Source: Acetobacterium malicum subsp. dehalogenans DSM 11527
GTDB lineage: Bacteria; Bacillota; Clostridia; Eubacteriales; Eubacteriaceae
DNA length: 64,000 nt
NCBI RefSeq assembly: GCF_000472665.1
Contig: NZ_AXAC01000005.1
Coordinates: 111,103 to 175,102 of the forward strand
Direction: 5' to 3'
Shown in pieces: positions 42,335-53,065 of this stretch (position 1 is its first letter; each line of letters begins with the position of its first letter). The notes below the pieces were generated by a model. It was not told the DNA's origin and did not search any database. It saw nothing but the letters and a program-made list of their open reading frames with translations. A program made the translations under genes and the position numbers.

Positions 42335-42727
42335 TTAACGTTTTGAAAACTGTGGTGCACGACGGGCTTTTTTGAGACCGTATTTTTTTCTTTCAACCAT
42401 ACGTGAATCTCGAGTTAAGTATCCGGCACGTTTCAGTGCAGGTCGCAGGTTGATGTCTGCTTCAAGCAGGGCACGGGAAATCCCATGTCGGATTGCTCCA
42501 GCCTGTCCGGTAAAACCGCCACCGTGGACATTGACAATCACGTCAAATGTATTTAGTGTATCAGTTAATGTTAATGGTTGTCTTGCGATAACCTTTAAGG
42601 TTTCCATTCCGAAAAATTCATCAATATCACGTCCATTAATGGTGAATTTTCCACTCCCTGGTAATAATCGAACTCGGGCAACCGAGGTTTTTCTTCGTCC
42701 AGTTCCAAAATATTGTACTTTAGCCAT
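42335..42727 (-). CDS. rpsI: 30S ribosomal protein S9
   Basis: 130 residues, normal length. [16 protein letters not shown] at the start and the basic end [14 protein letters not shown], whose final Lys-Arg reaches the P-site tRNA anticodon stem. Second gene of the rplM-rpsI pair, 23 bases after rplM, ending in a terminator. Confidence 0.97.
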   Translation of the reverse strand: MAKVQYFGTGRRKTSVARVRLLPGSGKFTINGRDIDEFFGMETLKVIARQPLTLTDTLNTFDVIVNVHGGGFTGQAGAIRHGISRALLEADINLRPALKRAGYLTRDSRMVERKKYGLKKARRAPQFSKR

Positions 42728-42750
42728 TCTCTATTTCCTCCTTCTCAGCA

Positions 42751-43188
42751 TTAAAATTCGTAAACTTCAGGCAATTGTGCAGCGTGTGGATGTTCGTTGC
42801 CAGCATAAACTTTAAGTTTAGTCGCAATTTTATCCCCTAATTTGTTATGTGGGATCATACCCTTCACTGCTTTGAAAACCAAAAGTTCTGGTTTTTCAGC
42901 TAAGAATTTTCGGTAGGTCATTTCTTTTAACCCACCGCAATATCCAGAATATGTTTTGTATAATTTTTGATCCAGCTTGTTTCCGGTTAACACAATCTTA
43001 TCGGCATTAATGATAATAACAAAATCACCGCAATCCATATGTGGTGAAAAGATTGGTTTGTTTTTTCCTCGTAAAATATTTGCAACTTCTGTAGCCAGTC
43101 GTCCTAATACCTTACCTTCAGCATCAATCACATACCATTTACGGTCTATTTCATGAGATTTGGCCATTATTGTGGCATTCGCATTCAT
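42751..43188 (-). CDS. rplM: 50S ribosomal protein L13
   Basis: 145 residues; [23 protein letters not shown] and [22 protein letters not shown] are diagnostic. GAGGAGG precedes the ATG at 43188; a second in-frame ATG seven codons later could also serve. It has its own promoter and a roughly 119-base leader, where L13-type autoregulation is known in Firmicutes. Confidence 0.97.
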   Translation of the reverse strand: MNANATIMAKSHEIDRKWYVIDAEGKVLGRLATEVANILRGKNKPIFSPHMDCGDFVIIINADKIVLTGNKLDQKLYKTYSGYCGGLKEMTYRKFLAEKPELLVFKAVKGMIPHNKLGDKIATKLKVYAGNEHPHAAQLPEVYEF

Positions 43189-43307
43189 CTCAAAAGTCCT
43201 CCTCAGTTAATAATTTCTTTTATTTTTTATCTATTGGCTCTCCGATAAGTGGGAGTTATCGAAAATCGTTTTTTATCGTATCGGGGCTAGTGATACATTA
43301 ACGTCCA
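43189..43307 (-). promoter_or_regulatory. 5' leader of rplM-rpsI
   Basis: About 119 bases from the predicted start to the L13 ATG. It contains several short complementary segments (CGATA and TATCG repeated) that could fold as an L13 leader, but I could not confirm a consensus. Confidence 0.4.
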
Positions 43308-43313
43308 TCGTTA

Positions 43314-43342
43314 ATTCTATAGCATCTTCCCGGGTGTGTCAA
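43314..43342 (-). promoter_or_regulatory. Promoter of rplM-rpsI
   Basis: TTGACA (43337-43342) and TAGAAT (43314-43319), 17-base spacing, minus strand. Confidence 0.75.
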
Positions 43343-43392
43343 GTTATTTATGCCATTGACTTGCATTATTCTTAATAATATTTAATGATATT

Positions 43393-44127
43393 TTAATAGT
43401 AAACTTCCTTTAAGTAAAGACCATGAGCTGGAGCGGTAATTCCAGCCTTACTGCGATCTTTGCCTTCTATGATTGTTTTGATCGCCTGGGGTTTTAAGCG
43501 ACCATAGCCGACTTCATAGAGAGTACCAGCCATAATCCTGACCATATTGTACAAAAAACCATTTCCGGTGAAGGTTATTTCCCAAAGGTCGCCGTTATTA
43601 CTAAATGAAATTTCGGTAATGGTCCGCACGGTTGTTTTAATCGAGCTACCACTGGCCATAAACGCCGTAAAGTCATGCTCACCTAAAAAACTGGTAGCCG
43701 CTTCTTCCATCACCTTCCAGTCCAAGGTCCGGGGCACATAAAATGCCAAATCTGCCAAAAATGGGCTGGCTACCGGACTGGCCAGCATTTTATAGAGGTA
43801 ACTTTTACCTCGGGCCTGGTAGCGGCTGTGAAAGTCCAGCTGGCACTCCCGGCTGGAAATTACCCGTATGTCTGCTGGAAGCCGGGTATTCAGGGCCCGG
43901 TACCAACCCTCTGGTGGGATTGTCGAAGCGGTAAAAAAATTGGCGCTCTGTCCCAACGCGTGAACTCCGGCATCGGTCCGGCCTGACCCGGTCAGGTTGA
44001 CTGATTCACCGGTGAGTTCCTTGATCGCCCGGATGATGACTTCCTGAATGGTCACACCATTTGGCTGAATCTGCCAACCACAATAATTAGTGCCCCGATA
44101 ACTGATGATCAGCTGTATATTTTTCAT
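43393..44127 (-). CDS. truA: tRNA pseudouridine(38-40) synthase TruA
   Basis: Converts uridines 38-40 of tRNA anticodon stems to pseudouridine. 244 residues. The catalytic Asp is in the GSGRTDAGVHALGQ motif (about residues 47-60), and IQLIISYRGTNYCGWQ opens the protein as in other TruA. Last gene of the ecfA1-ecfA2-ecfT-truA unit, a standard Firmicute order between the alpha operon and rplM. Confidence 0.95.
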   Translation of the reverse strand: MKNIQLIISYRGTNYCGWQIQPNGVTIQEVIIRAIKELTGESVNLTGSGRTDAGVHALGQSANFFTASTIPPEGWYRALNTRLPADIRVISSRECQLDFHSRYQARGKSYLYKMLASPVASPFLADLAFYVPRTLDWKVMEEAATSFLGEHDFTAFMASGSSIKTTVRTITEISFSNNGDLWEITFTGNGFLYNMVRIMAGTLYEVGYGRLKPQAIKTIIEGKDRSKAGITAPAHGLYLKEVYY

Positions 44128-44141
44128 TCTGAATCTGGCCT

Positions 44142-44963
44142 TTATACTGGGAACACTAGTGGAATTTGAATCATCGTCGTCAGGTAAAGACCCACAATCA
44201 TCATCACCATCAACACCAGGCTGGCACCATCCCGGAATTCAAAACTTAATTGTTTCATCCGGGTTCTGTTTTCACCACCCCGGTAGCAACGGGCTTCCAT
44301 AGCGGTGGCTAACTCGTCAGCCCGGCGAAAGGCGGATATAAACAGGGGAATCAGAATCGGGATCAGGTTCTTGGCCCGGGAAATGATGTTCCCGGTTTCA
44401 AAATTTGCCCCCCGGGCTTTTTGAGCCTTCATAATTCGCTCGGTTTCTTCCATCAATGTCGGGATGAAACGCAACGCAATCGACATCATCATCGCCAATT
44501 CATGGGCATATCGCCTGACAAAGGGAATATAGCGCATGCACCACTCCATCCCATCCGTTAAATCAATGGGCGAGGTGGTCAAGGTCATAATGCTGGTACC
44601 AATCACCAGAAAGATCAGACGGAGCGCCATATAGGTTGCTACTTTCAAACCTTCCAGCGTAACTGTCAGTGGACCCAAGGTCGCCACTACGGTTCCTGGG
44701 GTCATAAACAGGTTTAGGACCACCGTCAGCATGATAATCAGGACTAGACCTTTAATTCCCCGGATAATGTAGCCCACCGGGATTTTAGATAACAGGGTGA
44801 TCGTTGCCAGGATTAAAAATGTGGCAAGATAACCCCACAGGTTATTCAAAAAAAACAACATCACAACAAATGCTGTGGTAAACAGTATCTTCGTTCGCGG
44901 GTCCAGTTTGTGAATCACCGACCCAGTTGGATAATACTGGCCAATCGTAACATCTTTTAACAT
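44142..44963 (-). CDS. ecfT: Energy-coupling factor transporter transmembrane protein EcfT
   Basis: Membrane coupling subunit that joins substrate-binding S components to the EcfA ATPases for vitamin and metal uptake. 273 residues with about five to six helices; the coupling helices carry the family AxAxxARG-type motifs, seen here as MKAQKARGANFE and ATAMEARCYRGG. It lies 5 bases after ecfA2 and 15 before truA. No S component is encoded nearby, consistent with a group-II shared ECF module. Confidence 0.95.
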   Translation of the reverse strand: MLKDVTIGQYYPTGSVIHKLDPRTKILFTTAFVVMLFFLNNLWGYLATFLILATITLLSKIPVGYIIRGIKGLVLIIMLTVVLNLFMTPGTVVATLGPLTVTLEGLKVATYMALRLIFLVIGTSIMTLTTSPIDLTDGMEWCMRYIPFVRRYAHELAMMMSIALRFIPTLMEETERIMKAQKARGANFETGNIISRAKNLIPILIPLFISAFRRADELATAMEARCYRGGENRTRMKQLSFEFRDGASLVLMVMMIVGLYLTTMIQIPLVFPV

Positions 44964-44967
44964 TTTA

Positions 44968-45822
44968 TTATCCTCTTATGACTTTGAGAATTTCTTTTTT
45001 GGCTGCTTCCACCGTAAAAACATCTTCTCTAATTTCTGGATACTTTTCTTTCAGCCGCCGCATCAGATAGGTTACCTCTGGTACCGCTAGGCCAATGCTC
45101 TCCAGGGTGGAAATTTCCGTAAACACACGATTGGGCGTATCGAAAAAAACAACTTCCCCTTCATTCATAACCAGAATTTTGTCGACCATTTTTCCGATGT
45201 CTTCCATACTATGGGACACCAGAATCACGGTTATTTGTTTCTGACTATGCAATAATTTGATCTGGGCCAGTATTTCTTCCCGACCCCGGGGATCCAGACC
45301 AGCAGTTGGCTCGTCGAGGATCAGCACCGAAGGCTCCATCGCTAAAACACCGGCAATGGCCACCCGTCGCATCTGCCCGCCCGATAGTTCAAAAGGGGAT
45401 TTATCTTTGATCGCGTCAAAATCAAGACCAACCATTTTGATCGATTGTCTGACCCGCTGGTCAATTTCTTCCTCATTGAGACCCTGATTTTTGGGGCCAA
45501 AGGCGACGTCCTTTTGGACGGTTTCTTCAAACAACTGGTGTTCCGGATATTGAAAAACCAGACCGATATGGTGTCTGAGAGCGATCAATTCGGCTTTCTT
45601 AGTTTCAAAGATATCTTTTCCATCTACTATAACTGTTCCTGATGAGGGGGTCAATAATCCATTAAGATGCTGAATCAGCGTCGACTTACCCGAACCGGTG
45701 TGTCCGATAATGCCAATAAAGCTACCGTCTTCGATGGTAATGTTGATATCCTTGAGGGCTTTGAATTCAAAGGGTGAACCTTCCGAATAGGTATGGGAAA
45801 GATTTTTTATTTCTACTGACAT
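44968..45822 (-). CDS. ecfA2: Energy-coupling factor ATPase EcfA2
   Basis: 284-residue ABC ATPase. Walker [10 protein letters not shown] (about 37-45), Q-loop [10 protein letters not shown] typical of EcfA, signature [16 protein letters not shown], Walker [14 protein letters not shown]. Works as heterodimer with EcfA1; the ARG motif partner is EcfT. Overlaps the end of ecfA1 by 10 bases. Confidence 0.95.
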   Translation of the reverse strand: MSVEIKNLSHTYSEGSPFEFKALKDINITIEDGSFIGIIGHTGSGKSTLIQHLNGLLTPSSGTVIVDGKDIFETKKAELIALRHHIGLVFQYPEHQLFEETVQKDVAFGPKNQGLNEEEIDQRVRQSIKMVGLDFDAIKDKSPFELSGGQMRRVAIAGVLAMEPSVLILDEPTAGLDPRGREEILAQIKLLHSQKQITVILVSHSMEDIGKMVDKILVMNEGEVVFFDTPNRVFTEISTLESIGLAVPEVTYLMRRLKEKYPEIREDVFTVEAAKKEILKVIRG

Positions 45823-46664
45823 AAGGCATTCACCATTTCCTCAATGCTCAAAACATCATCGGCTATTTTAAGTCCTTCTTTACGCAGCTCATAAGCCAGC
45901 TCTGTCATTTGGGGTACATCCAGACCGATCTCTTTGAGTCGTTTTACCTGTCTGAAGATCGTCCGCGGTTCCCCTTCCATGACAACCTTGCCTTTGTCCA
46001 AAACAATAATCCGATCCGCTGCCACAATTTCTTCCATAAAATGGGTGATGTGAATAACGGTCATGTCTTTATCCCGGTTAAGCCGTTTGATGGTTTCCAT
46101 GACTTCCCGTCGCCCCGATGGGTCCAGCATCGCTGTGGGTTCATCAAAAATGATACATTCTGGTTCCATCGCCAGTATACCGGCAATGGCAATTCGCTGC
46201 TTTTGTCCCCCGGATAATTGATGCGGTTTTTGATGTGCGTAGGCCTGCATTTCAACAACCGCCAAGGCCCGATCAACTCGTTCTCGAATTTCCTGCGGCG
46301 GTACGCCGAGGTTTTCCGGCCCGAAAGCCACATCTTCTTCGACGATGGTCGCAACCAGCTGATTATCAGGGTTTTGAAATACCATCCCGGCGGTCTGACG
46401 GATCGTCCATAAGTTTTCTTGATCCTTCGTGTTAAGACCACTAACAATCACATCGCCCTGAGTCGGAAATATGATTGCATTCAGCAATTTGGAAAGGGTG
46501 GATTTGCCTGAACCATTATGTCCGATGATTCCGACAAATTCACCTTTTTCAATATGTAAACTGACTCCGTCCAGTGCGACGACTGACTCGTTCTCGTTAT
46601 TATGAGGATACGTGAAATAAACATTCCGCACATCGATCATTCTATTTTTACTTTCCATTGTCAC
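45813..46664 (-). CDS. ecfA1: Energy-coupling factor ATPase EcfA1
   Basis: 283-residue ABC ATPase. Walker [11 protein letters not shown]-loop [10 protein letters not shown], signature [16 protein letters not shown], Walker [17 protein letters not shown] at 46664 has AAGGTG at ideal distance; an ATG two codons later is the alternative. First gene of the ECF-truA unit, about 97 bases after rplQ with a hairpin between. Confidence 0.95.
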   Translation of the reverse strand: MTMESKNRMIDVRNVYFTYPHNNENESVVALDGVSLHIEKGEFVGIIGHNGSGKSTLSKLLNAIIFPTQGDVIVSGLNTKDQENLWTIRQTAGMVFQNPDNQLVATIVEEDVAFGPENLGVPPQEIRERVDRALAVVEMQAYAHQKPHQLSGGQKQRIAIAGILAMEPECIIFDEPTAMLDPSGRREVMETIKRLNRDKDMTVIHITHFMEEIVAADRIIVLDKGKVVMEGEPRTIFRQVKRLKEIGLDVPQMTELAYELRKEGLKIADDVLSIEEMVNALCQ

Positions 46665-46714
46665 TTGTTATCACCTTCTTTGGTGTTAATTAATTAACTT
46701 TATAATACAAGAAA

Positions 46715-46744
46715 GGGATTAAGCGTAAATAACATCTTAATCCC
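46715..46744 (-). terminator. Terminator-like hairpin after rplQ
   Basis: GGGATTAAG / CTTAATCCC stem with 12-base loop, minus strand followed by TTTCTTGTATT. It closes the long ribosomal operon, perhaps partially. Confidence 0.65.
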
Positions 46745-46760
46745 CTGTATGCATCTTAAA

Positions 46761-47102
46761 TTATACTAATTCAATTATAGCCATTTCTGCGCCGTCGCCA
46801 CGACGTGGTCCCACCCGATAAATTCGAGTGTAGCCACCGTTTCGTTCAGTATATTTAGGTGCTATTTCGTCAAACAATTGTTTTACCACTGCTTCTTGAG
46901 TGATATAAGAAATTGCCTGTCTTCTGGCATGTAAGTCGCCTCTTTTACCTAAAGTGACCATTTTATCTGCTATTCTTTTAACTTCCTTCGCTCTGGTTAC
47001 GGTTGTTTCAATTTTACCGTGTTCTAAAAGGGCAGTGGTAAGATTACGCAGTAATGCTCTTCTTTGATCAGAGGGACGGCCTAGTTTTCGATATCCCGCC
47101 AT
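46761..47102 (-). CDS. rplQ: 50S ribosomal protein L17
   Basis: 113 residues, typical short Firmicute form; [19 protein letters not shown] is diagnostic. Last gene of the S10-spc-alpha block, 4 bases after rpoA. Confidence 0.97.
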   Translation of the reverse strand: MAGYRKLGRPSDQRRALLRNLTTALLEHGKIETTVTRAKEVKRIADKMVTLGKRGDLHARRQAISYITQEAVVKQLFDEIAPKYTERNGGYTRIYRVGPRRGDGAEMAIIELV

Positions 47103-47106
47103 AGTG

Positions 47107-48066
47107 TTACTCCTTTGCCTTTTCTTCTTCTTGACTCAAGGACAATCCAATTTCTGCTAGTTTGTGCTTGATTTCATTAAGAGATTTGCGACCGAGGTTA
47201 CGAACTTTAATCATGTCCTCTTCGCTTCGTTGTGTTAATTTTTCAACTGTGTCGATATTCGCTCGTCGTAAGCAGTTACTGGATCTTACAGAAAGTTCCA
47301 ATTCTTCAATCGACATTTCGCGAATGCGTTCTTTTTCACTTTCTTCTTTTTCTACCATGATTTCCACCGTGGTGGCATGCTCGGTTAAATTAATGAACAG
47401 GTTGAGATGTTCACTCAAAACCTTGGCTGCTAAAGAAAGTGCTTCTTCCGGGGTTGTTGTTCCATCTGTCCAGATATCAATAGTTAATTTATCAAAGTCA
47501 GTAATTTGACCGACCCGAGTGTTTTCCACTAAAAAATTAACTTTGATAATCGGTGAGAAGATTGAATCCATTGGAATGGTTCCAATCGGCATGCCCGGAT
47601 ATTTATTTTTATCTGCCGCTACATAACCACGGCCCTTTTCGATGCGCATTTCCATATTTAAGGTTGATCCCTTAGATAAGGTGGCAATGTGCATGTCCGG
47701 GTTAAGGATGTCGACGTCAGAGTCAGCGATGATATCACCAGCAGTGATTTCACCTTCTTCTGAAGCTTCAATGTAAATAACTTTAGGCTCATCGGTGTAG
47801 ATTTCCGCCGCCAGCCCTTTGAGATTCAGGAGGATTTCGATAACATCCTCTTTTACCCCGGGAATGGTTGAGAATTCGTGCAAGACGCCTTCAATTTTTA
47901 CTGATGTGACTGCCACGCCCGGTAGGGATGACAGCATTATTCGTCTCAGACTGTTACCAAGGGTGGTTCCATATCCCCGTTCTAAAGGTTCAATGACAAA
48001 CCGCCCGTAGGTATCGTCGTCTTTCTTATCAACAATTTCGATGACTGGTTTCTCGAATTCGATCAT
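47107..48066 (-). CDS. rpoA: RNA polymerase alpha subunit
   Basis: 319 residues: N-terminal dimerization and beta/beta'-binding domain (about 1-230) with [21 protein letters not shown], and the C-terminal DNA/activator-contacting domain (about 250-315) with [17 protein letters not shown] and [12 protein letters not shown]. Lies between rpsD and rplQ as usual. A 71-base gap separates it from rpsD. Confidence 0.98.
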   Translation of the reverse strand: MIEFEKPVIEIVDKKDDDTYGRFVIEPLERGYGTTLGNSLRRIMLSSLPGVAVTSVKIEGVLHEFSTIPGVKEDVIEILLNLKGLAAEIYTDEPKVIYIEASEEGEITAGDIIADSDVDILNPDMHIATLSKGSTLNMEMRIEKGRGYVAADKNKYPGMPIGTIPMDSIFSPIIKVNFLVENTRVGQITDFDKLTIDIWTDGTTTPEEALSLAAKVLSEHLNLFINLTEHATTVEIMVEKEESEKERIREMSIEELELSVRSSNCLRRANIDTVEKLTQRSEEDMIKVRNLGRKSLNEIKHKLAEIGLSLSQEEEKAKE

Positions 48067-48137
48067 TTATCAGACCCTCCTACTTATTTATAATCCATAC
48101 ATTAACATGAGGGTTAATTGGTTCCCGAACATGTAGC

Positions 48138-48767
48138 CTATTTAGAATACAATTCAACAATAAGATGTTCAGCAATTTCGACATCTAAGTCTTCTACTGC
48201 CGGTCTGCCAATGACTTTTCCTGATAGTGTTTCAACATCTTTAGACAACCATGGTGCAACGGTTCTATTTTCAGTCACTTCTAAAATGTCTTTGAATTTC
48301 TGAGATTTTTTACTTTTTGGTCGAACTTCAATCACATCGCCATCTTTCATAATGTAAGAGGGAATGTTGAGTTTTTTGCCGTTGATCAGGAAATGTTCAT
48401 GATCGACCAGCTGACGGGCTTCTTTACGGGAAGTTGCCAAACCAAGGCGATAAACAACATTATCCAAACGTGACTCTAAATGAATTAACAGGTTGTGACC
48501 AGTAATTCCTTTTTGCTTTTCAGCAATTTCAAAGTAACCACGGAATTGTTTTTCAAGTACACCGTAAATACGTTTTGCTTTTTGTTTTTCTCGTAATTGC
48601 AGACCGTATTCAGATAATTTGGTTCTTCTTTTACCATGTTGGCCTGGTGGTGTTGGACGTCTTTCGAACGCGCATTTATTTGTTGAATAACAACGTTCTC
48701 CCTTCAGGTACAATTTTGTACCTTCACGTCTACATTGTCGGCATGATGCTTCTATATTTCTTGACAT
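48138..48767 (-). CDS. rpsD: 30S ribosomal protein S4
   Basis: 209 residues. Zinc-binding form: Cys9, Cys12, Cys26 and Cys32 ([12 protein letters not shown] and CYSTNKC). An S4 RNA-binding domain follows ([19 protein letters not shown]). ATG at 48767 with AGGAGGG is used; the frame extends 24 codons upstream into the rpsK region without support. It nucleates 16S 5'-domain assembly and in many bacteria represses the alpha operon. Confidence 0.97.
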   Translation of the reverse strand: MSRNIEASCRQCRREGTKLYLKGERCYSTNKCAFERRPTPPGQHGKRRTKLSEYGLQLREKQKAKRIYGVLEKQFRGYFEIAEKQKGITGHNLLIHLESRLDNVVYRLGLATSRKEARQLVDHEHFLINGKKLNIPSYIMKDGDVIEVRPKSKKSQKFKDILEVTENRTVAPWLSKDVETLSGKVIGRPAVEDLDVEIAEHLIVELYSK

Positions 48768-48783
48768 AATTTTCGCCCTCCTA

Positions 48784-49176
48784 TTATACTCGTCGTCGCT
48801 TAGGTGGTCGACAACCGTTATGTGGAATAGGCGTAACATCGCGGATCAGGGTAATTTCCAATCCAGCCGCCTGTAAGGCTCGAATTGCTGCCTCACGTCC
48901 GGAACCAGGGCCTTTGACTAAAACTTCTACGCTTTTAAGTCCATGCTCCATGGCCGCTTTTGCTGCTTCTTCTGCTGCCATTTGAGAAGCAAAAGGAGTG
49001 CTTTTTCGCGATCCTTTAAAACCTAATCCACCAGAACTTGCCCATGAAAGAGCATTTCCTGACATATCTGTAATGGTAACAATGGTATTATTGAAAGAAG
49101 ATTGAATATGGGCCTGGCCACGTTCGATATTCTTTTTGACTTTTTTAACTTTTCTTCGTGCTTTTTTAACTGCCAT
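48784..49176 (-). CDS. rpsK: 30S ribosomal protein S11
   Basis: 130 residues; [15 protein letters not shown] and the basic end [14 protein letters not shown] are diagnostic. Forms part of the platform and the mRNA exit. 14 bases after rpsM. Confidence 0.97.
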   Translation of the reverse strand: MAVKKARRKVKKVKKNIERGQAHIQSSFNNTIVTITDMSGNALSWASSGGLGFKGSRKSTPFASQMAAEEAAKAAMEHGLKSVEVLVKGPGSGREAAIRALQAAGLEITLIRDVTPIPHNGCRPPKRRRV

Positions 49177-49189
49177 TCTTTAGCCCTCC

Positions 49190-49552
49190 TTATTTCTTTT
49201 TGCTTACGAGACGTTTAGGACCTTTTCGTGTTCTGGCATTAGTTTTAGTCTTTTGCCCTCTAACAGGAAGTCCTCGACGATGACGTAATCCTCTATAAGA
49301 TCCAATTTCGATCAGTCGTTTAATGTTTAAGTTGACTTCTCTACGAAGGTCACCTTCAACGGTGTATGTATCAATCGTATTTCTCAGATCATTCACTTCA
49401 GTTTCAGTAAGATCTTTAACTCTGGTATCTGGATTGATATTTAAAGTTTTTAAGATTTCTAATGATGTTGAATGTCCGATACCATAAATATAAGTTAATC
49501 CAATTTCTACCCGCTTATCTCGGGGCAAATCGACTCCGGCAATTCTTGCCAT
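49190..49552 (-). CDS. rpsM: 30S ribosomal protein S13
   Basis: 120 residues; [22 protein letters not shown]... type start, helix-two-turn-helix core, and the C-terminal tail [13 protein letters not shown] that contacts P-site tRNA. A 144-base gap with a hairpin separates it from rpmJ, longer than other gaps in the block. Confidence 0.97.
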   Translation of the reverse strand: MARIAGVDLPRDKRVEIGLTYIYGIGHSTSLEILKTLNINPDTRVKDLTETEVNDLRNTIDTYTVEGDLRREVNLNIKRLIEIGSYRGLRHRRGLPVRGQKTKTNARTRKGPKRLVSKKK

Positions 49553-49644
49553 AGGGTGTGTACCTCCTAAATTGTTTTCTAAATGCTGGTAATTCTATCA
49601 AGCTAGTGACGTAACTGATTCATCCCAGGGTGTTTTTATATCAT

Positions 49645-49682
49645 GAACATGACTAAAATTGCCGCGGTCATGTTCTTTTTTT
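49645..49682. other. Hairpin in the rpmJ-rpsM gap
   Basis: GAACATGAC / GTCATGTTC stem, 13-base loop. The T-run follows on the plus strand, i.e. antisense to the operon; on the sense strand no T-run follows. Could be an antisense terminator, a processing site or an mRNA structure. Confidence 0.5.
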
Positions 49683-49696
49683 CTGGACTCGACGGT

Positions 49697-49810
49697 TTAA
49701 CCTTGTTTTTGTTTGTGTTTTGGATTTTCGCAAATAACCATAACACGACCATTTCTCTTAATAATTTTGCATTTTTCACAAATCGGTTTTACTGATGGTC
49801 TAACTTTCAT
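49697..49810 (-). CDS. rpmJ: 50S ribosomal protein L36
   Basis: 37 residues, [14 protein letters not shown] opening. Zinc-ribbon form with Cys11, Cys14, Cys27 and His32. ATG preceded by AAAGGAGG. Located between infA and rpsM, its standard place in Firmicutes. Confidence 0.97.
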   Translation of the reverse strand: MKVRPSVKPICEKCKIIKRNGRVMVICENPKHKQKQG

Positions 49811-49823
49811 TTGTATGCCTCCT

Positions 49824-50051
49824 TTATGATTTCCCTTTTCCACGCCATACGATACGCCCGCGGGTCAAATCATATGGGGATAATTCAACAACTACCTTAT
49901 CTCCCGGTAAAATTCTAATGTAATTCATGCGAAGTTTTCCCGAAATATGTGCAGTTATCTGATGTCCATTTTCCAATTCAACTAAGAAAATAGTGTTTGG
50001 TAATGACTCAACAACTGAGCCTTCTACCTCGATAACATCTTTTTTGGCCAT
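49824..50051 (-). CDS. infA: Translation initiation factor IF-1
   Basis: 75-residue single OB-fold (S1-like) protein: [34 protein letters not shown] and LTRGRIVWR are diagnostic. Blocks the A site during initiation. 3 bases after the KOW-protein gene. Confidence 0.97.
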   Translation of the reverse strand: MAKKDVIEVEGSVVESLPNTIFLVELENGHQITAHISGKLRMNYIRILPGDKVVVELSPYDLTRGRIVWRGKGKS

Positions 50052-50054
50052 TGA

Positions 50055-50357
50055 TCAAACCTCCTCACGATTCTCATCCCCAATACCATCAGGCATGTGA
50101 TAGGACTCGAGTATTTTTCTTATCTCAGCGTTAGTTATCTTTTTTCCATTTAATATTTTATCACGAATATCTGTGGCTATGTGATTCGTCTTCGCCAAGT
50201 GTTTGACCTTTTTTCTCTTTGGATTACTCACTTTTCGAAGCTTTCCATTCGATACAGTGGTGAAATGGTCGTCCACCACTTCAATAACCACCATAAACTG
50301 ACCTTTATCCCGGCCAGCTGTAGAACGAACCACCTGTCCAACTTTAAATTCATTCAT
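50055..50357 (-). CDS. KOW-domain RNA-binding protein (L14e-like)
   Basis: 100 residues. N-terminal KOW motif (FKVGQVVRSTAGRDKGQFMVV) followed by a basic segment (RKVSNPKRKKVKHL) and a helical tail. This COG2163-type protein is a regular resident between map and infA in clostridia; function presumed ribosome-related but not established. Immediately follows map. Confidence 0.88.
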   Translation of the reverse strand: MNEFKVGQVVRSTAGRDKGQFMVVIEVVDDHFTTVSNGKLRKVSNPKRKKVKHLAKTNHIATDIRDKILNGKKITNAEIRKILESYHMPDGIGDENREEV

Positions 50358-50369
50358 CCAACCACCAAC

Positions 50370-51119
50370 TTACATCACAGTTAAAAGTTCGGGATCGCCG
50401 GTTCCGGTAATCAGAATGGTGTGCTCATAATGTGAAGAGAGCTTACCATCTGTGGTCACCACCGTCCATCCATCTTTTAATGTAACGACGTCAAAAGTTC
50501 CGGCATTTACCATTGGTTCAATAGCCAGGGTCATCCCCTGTCGCAGCCGGGGACCTCGGCCTTTAGGGCCATAATTGGGAATTGGTGGATCTTCGTGCAT
50601 TTGCTTTCCAACTCCATGCCCGACATAGTCGCGAACAACAGAAAATCCGTTTTCCTCAACATATTTCTGGATGGCATTTGAAATATCTGACAACCGATAA
50701 CCTTCCTTTGCATAGGTGATTCCTTTATAAAAGGACTCCCGGGTGACCCTGATCAGTTTTTCTGCTTCTTCTGAAATATTACCTACTCCATGGGTCACAG
50801 CTGCGTCGCCAACGTAACCGTTGTATGTAGCGCCAATGTCAATACTGATGATGTCACCATCCTGCAATAGTCGTTTCTCGGGAATCCCATGGACAACCAC
50901 TTCATTAATTGAAGCACAGATTGAGTTCGGGAATCCGCCATAGCCTTTGAATGTTGGAATCGCTCCTGCATCGCGAATATACTGTTCGACTGCATGATCC
51001 AGTTCTTGTGTTGATACCCCAGGTTTGATCATTTTTCCAGCCAAAGCATGGGCGCATGCCACAATCTTGCCAGCATGACGCATCAGATCAATTTCCTTTT
51101 GGGATTTTATGGTTATCAT
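50370..51119 (-). CDS. map: Methionine aminopeptidase, type I
   Basis: Removes the initiator methionine from new proteins. 249 residues. Metal ligands: two Asp in [21 protein letters not shown], His in [16 protein letters not shown], Glu in LAIEPM and the Glu before HTILI. 2 bases after adk. Confidence 0.97.
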   Translation of the reverse strand: MITIKSQKEIDLMRHAGKIVACAHALAGKMIKPGVSTQELDHAVEQYIRDAGAIPTFKGYGGFPNSICASINEVVVHGIPEKRLLQDGDIISIDIGATYNGYVGDAAVTHGVGNISEEAEKLIRVTRESFYKGITYAKEGYRLSDISNAIQKYVEENGFSVVRDYVGHGVGKQMHEDPPIPNYGPKGRGPRLRQGMTLAIEPMVNAGTFDVVTLKDGWTVVTTDGKLSSHYEHTILITGTGDPELLTVM

Positions 51120-51121
51120 CT

Positions 51122-51781
51122 TTAATTAACTCCACTCAGGATTTCTTCGATGTTTTCAAAAACGTCGTTCATATGCTGCAGACCATTAATATTGATGATC
51201 TTTTGCTTGTCTTCATAGAACTCAATTAACGGCTCGGTCTGATCCTGATAAACTTGAATTCGTTTCTTTACTGTCTCAACTTTGTCGTCGTCCCGCTGGT
51301 ATAATGGTGTTCCGTCTAAATCACAGACACCGTCAACCTTTGGTTTACTGTACTTGATATGATAGGTTGCATGGCAGGTCGGGCAAATCCGTCGGCCTGA
51401 GACACGTTCAATCAAAATATCGAACGGTACCTCAAGATTGATTGCAAAATCCAACTCACAGTCCCGTTTAGCATTGATTCGACATAGGGCTTCAGCCTGA
51501 TGCACCGTCCGGGGAAATCCGTCTAGTAAATATCCGTAACCAGCGGCCAGTACATCATCATGGGTCAACCGATCTTCAACCATATCGATAACTAAATCAT
51601 CAGGTACCAAAAGGCCTTGTGACATATATTCTTTTGCTTTTTTGCCTAATGGTGTATCCTTACTCATGTTATCTCTAAAGAGATCACCGGTTGAAATGTG
51701 CGGGATTTGATAGGTTTCGCAAATGCGCTTAGCCTGTGTCCCTTTGCCAGCTCCCGGAGGTCCTAATAATACAATTCTCAT
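51122..51781 (-). CDS. adk: Adenylate kinase
   Basis: ATP + AMP = 2 ADP. 219 residues with a long lid. P-loop [13 protein letters not shown]-site DGFPRT. The lid has a zinc site of Cys3Asp type: CPTC then CDLDG, as in Gram-positive enzymes. Follows secY, the usual place. Confidence 0.97.
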   Translation of the reverse strand: MRIVLLGPPGAGKGTQAKRICETYQIPHISTGDLFRDNMSKDTPLGKKAKEYMSQGLLVPDDLVIDMVEDRLTHDDVLAAGYGYLLDGFPRTVHQAEALCRINAKRDCELDFAINLEVPFDILIERVSGRRICPTCHATYHIKYSKPKVDGVCDLDGTPLYQRDDDKVETVKKRIQVYQDQTEPLIEFYEDKQKIININGLQHMNDVFENIEEILSGVN

Positions 51782-51804
51782 TTTTCACTTAACTCCAGTT
51801 CATT

Positions 51805-53064
51805 TTAAGATTTTAAAAATCCCTGATGGTGTCTCATCATCATTTCTGCTTCAATCTGTTTAACCGTTTCAAGGGCTACCCCAACAACAATCAGCAGACT
51901 TGTACCGCCGAATTGAAGATTGACACCCATAAAATTACCTACAAAAATAGGAATAACAGCAATGATCGCTAAAAAGACGCCACCAAATAATGTTAATCGG
52001 TTCATAATTCTCGACAAGTACTCCACGGTTGGTTTTCCTGGTCTGATCCCAGGAATATAACCGCCTTGTTTCTTGATATTTTCTGCAATATCAAACGGAT
52101 TAAATGTTACAGCTGTATAGAAATAGGTAAACGCAATTATTAGTGTGATGTAAATAATATTAGTAAGCCAGGATCCCCAGGCTAAATAGGTTGAAATAAA
52201 ATTTGCAAAGGCCGATGTTGGAAAAAAGCTGGCAATTGTGGCCGGAAATAAGGTTAACGAACTGGCAAAGATTACCGGAATAACGCCTGCCATATTCACT
52301 CGCATCGGAATGTGAGTTGTTTGTCCACCATACATTTTTCTGCCAACAACTCGTTTTGCATATTGAACCGGGATACGTCGCTGTCCTTCCTGAACTGCCA
52401 CCACACCAAACACAACCACAACAATGAAGACCAGAAATACGATCAAAGTGATAATATTCAGTGTTCCAATGGTAAGGTATTGGTACATTTGGCCAATTGC
52501 AGATGGAATCCGGGAAATGATACTGATGAAGATAATCAGTGAGATACCGTTACCGATACCATTCTCAGTGATTTGTTCACCCAGATACATTAAAAACGCA
52601 GTCCCTGCGGTAATACATAAAACAACAGTAAATACGGTAAATGGTGTTTTATCAATTAGCAAATCACCGAAGGATAAGCTCATTCCCAGAGCCTGGATCA
52701 GCGCCAGAATAATGGTCAGGTAACGGGTATACTGAGCCAGTTTTTTCCGCCCCTCTTCACCTTCTTTTTGAAGCGCTTCCAGCGCTGGAATGGCAAATGC
52801 TAATAGGTTCATGATAATTGATGCATTAATATACGGCGTGATACTCATGGCAAAAATAGTAAAATTACCAAAGTTACCGCCGGATATAATATCAAACAGA
52901 CCAAAAATCCCACTATCATTGACGAGTTGGCTTAGCTGTTCGGTATCAATAAATGGAACCGGTATGAAGGATCCCAAACGATATACAAACAGCAGCGCTA
53001 ACGTAATTATTATCTTTCGTCGTAGATCTGGAATTTTCCAAGCATCCTTCAAGGTAGAGACCAT
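51805..53064 (-). CDS. secY: Protein translocase subunit SecY
   Basis: Channel-forming subunit of SecYEG, ten transmembrane helices, 419 residues. Plug and first-helix region FIPVPFIDTEQL; cytoplasmic loop motifs RRIPVQYAKRVVG and GIRPGKPTVEYLSRIMNRLT that contact SecA and the ribosome. One base after rplO. Confidence 0.97.
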   Translation of the reverse strand: MVSTLKDAWKIPDLRRKIIITLALLFVYRLGSFIPVPFIDTEQLSQLVNDSGIFGLFDIISGGNFGNFTIFAMSITPYINASIIMNLLAFAIPALEALQKEGEEGRKKLAQYTRYLTIILALIQALGMSLSFGDLLIDKTPFTVFTVVLCITAGTAFLMYLGEQITENGIGNGISLIIFISIISRIPSAIGQMYQYLTIGTLNIITLIVFLVFIVVVVFGVVAVQEGQRRIPVQYAKRVVGRKMYGGQTTHIPMRVNMAGVIPVIFASSLTLFPATIASFFPTSAFANFISTYLAWGSWLTNIIYITLIIAFTYFYTAVTFNPFDIAENIKKQGGYIPGIRPGKPTVEYLSRIMNRLTLFGGVFLAIIAVIPIFVGNFMGVNLQFGGTSLLIVVGVALETVKQIEAEMMMRHHQGFLKS

Positions 53065-53065
53065 A

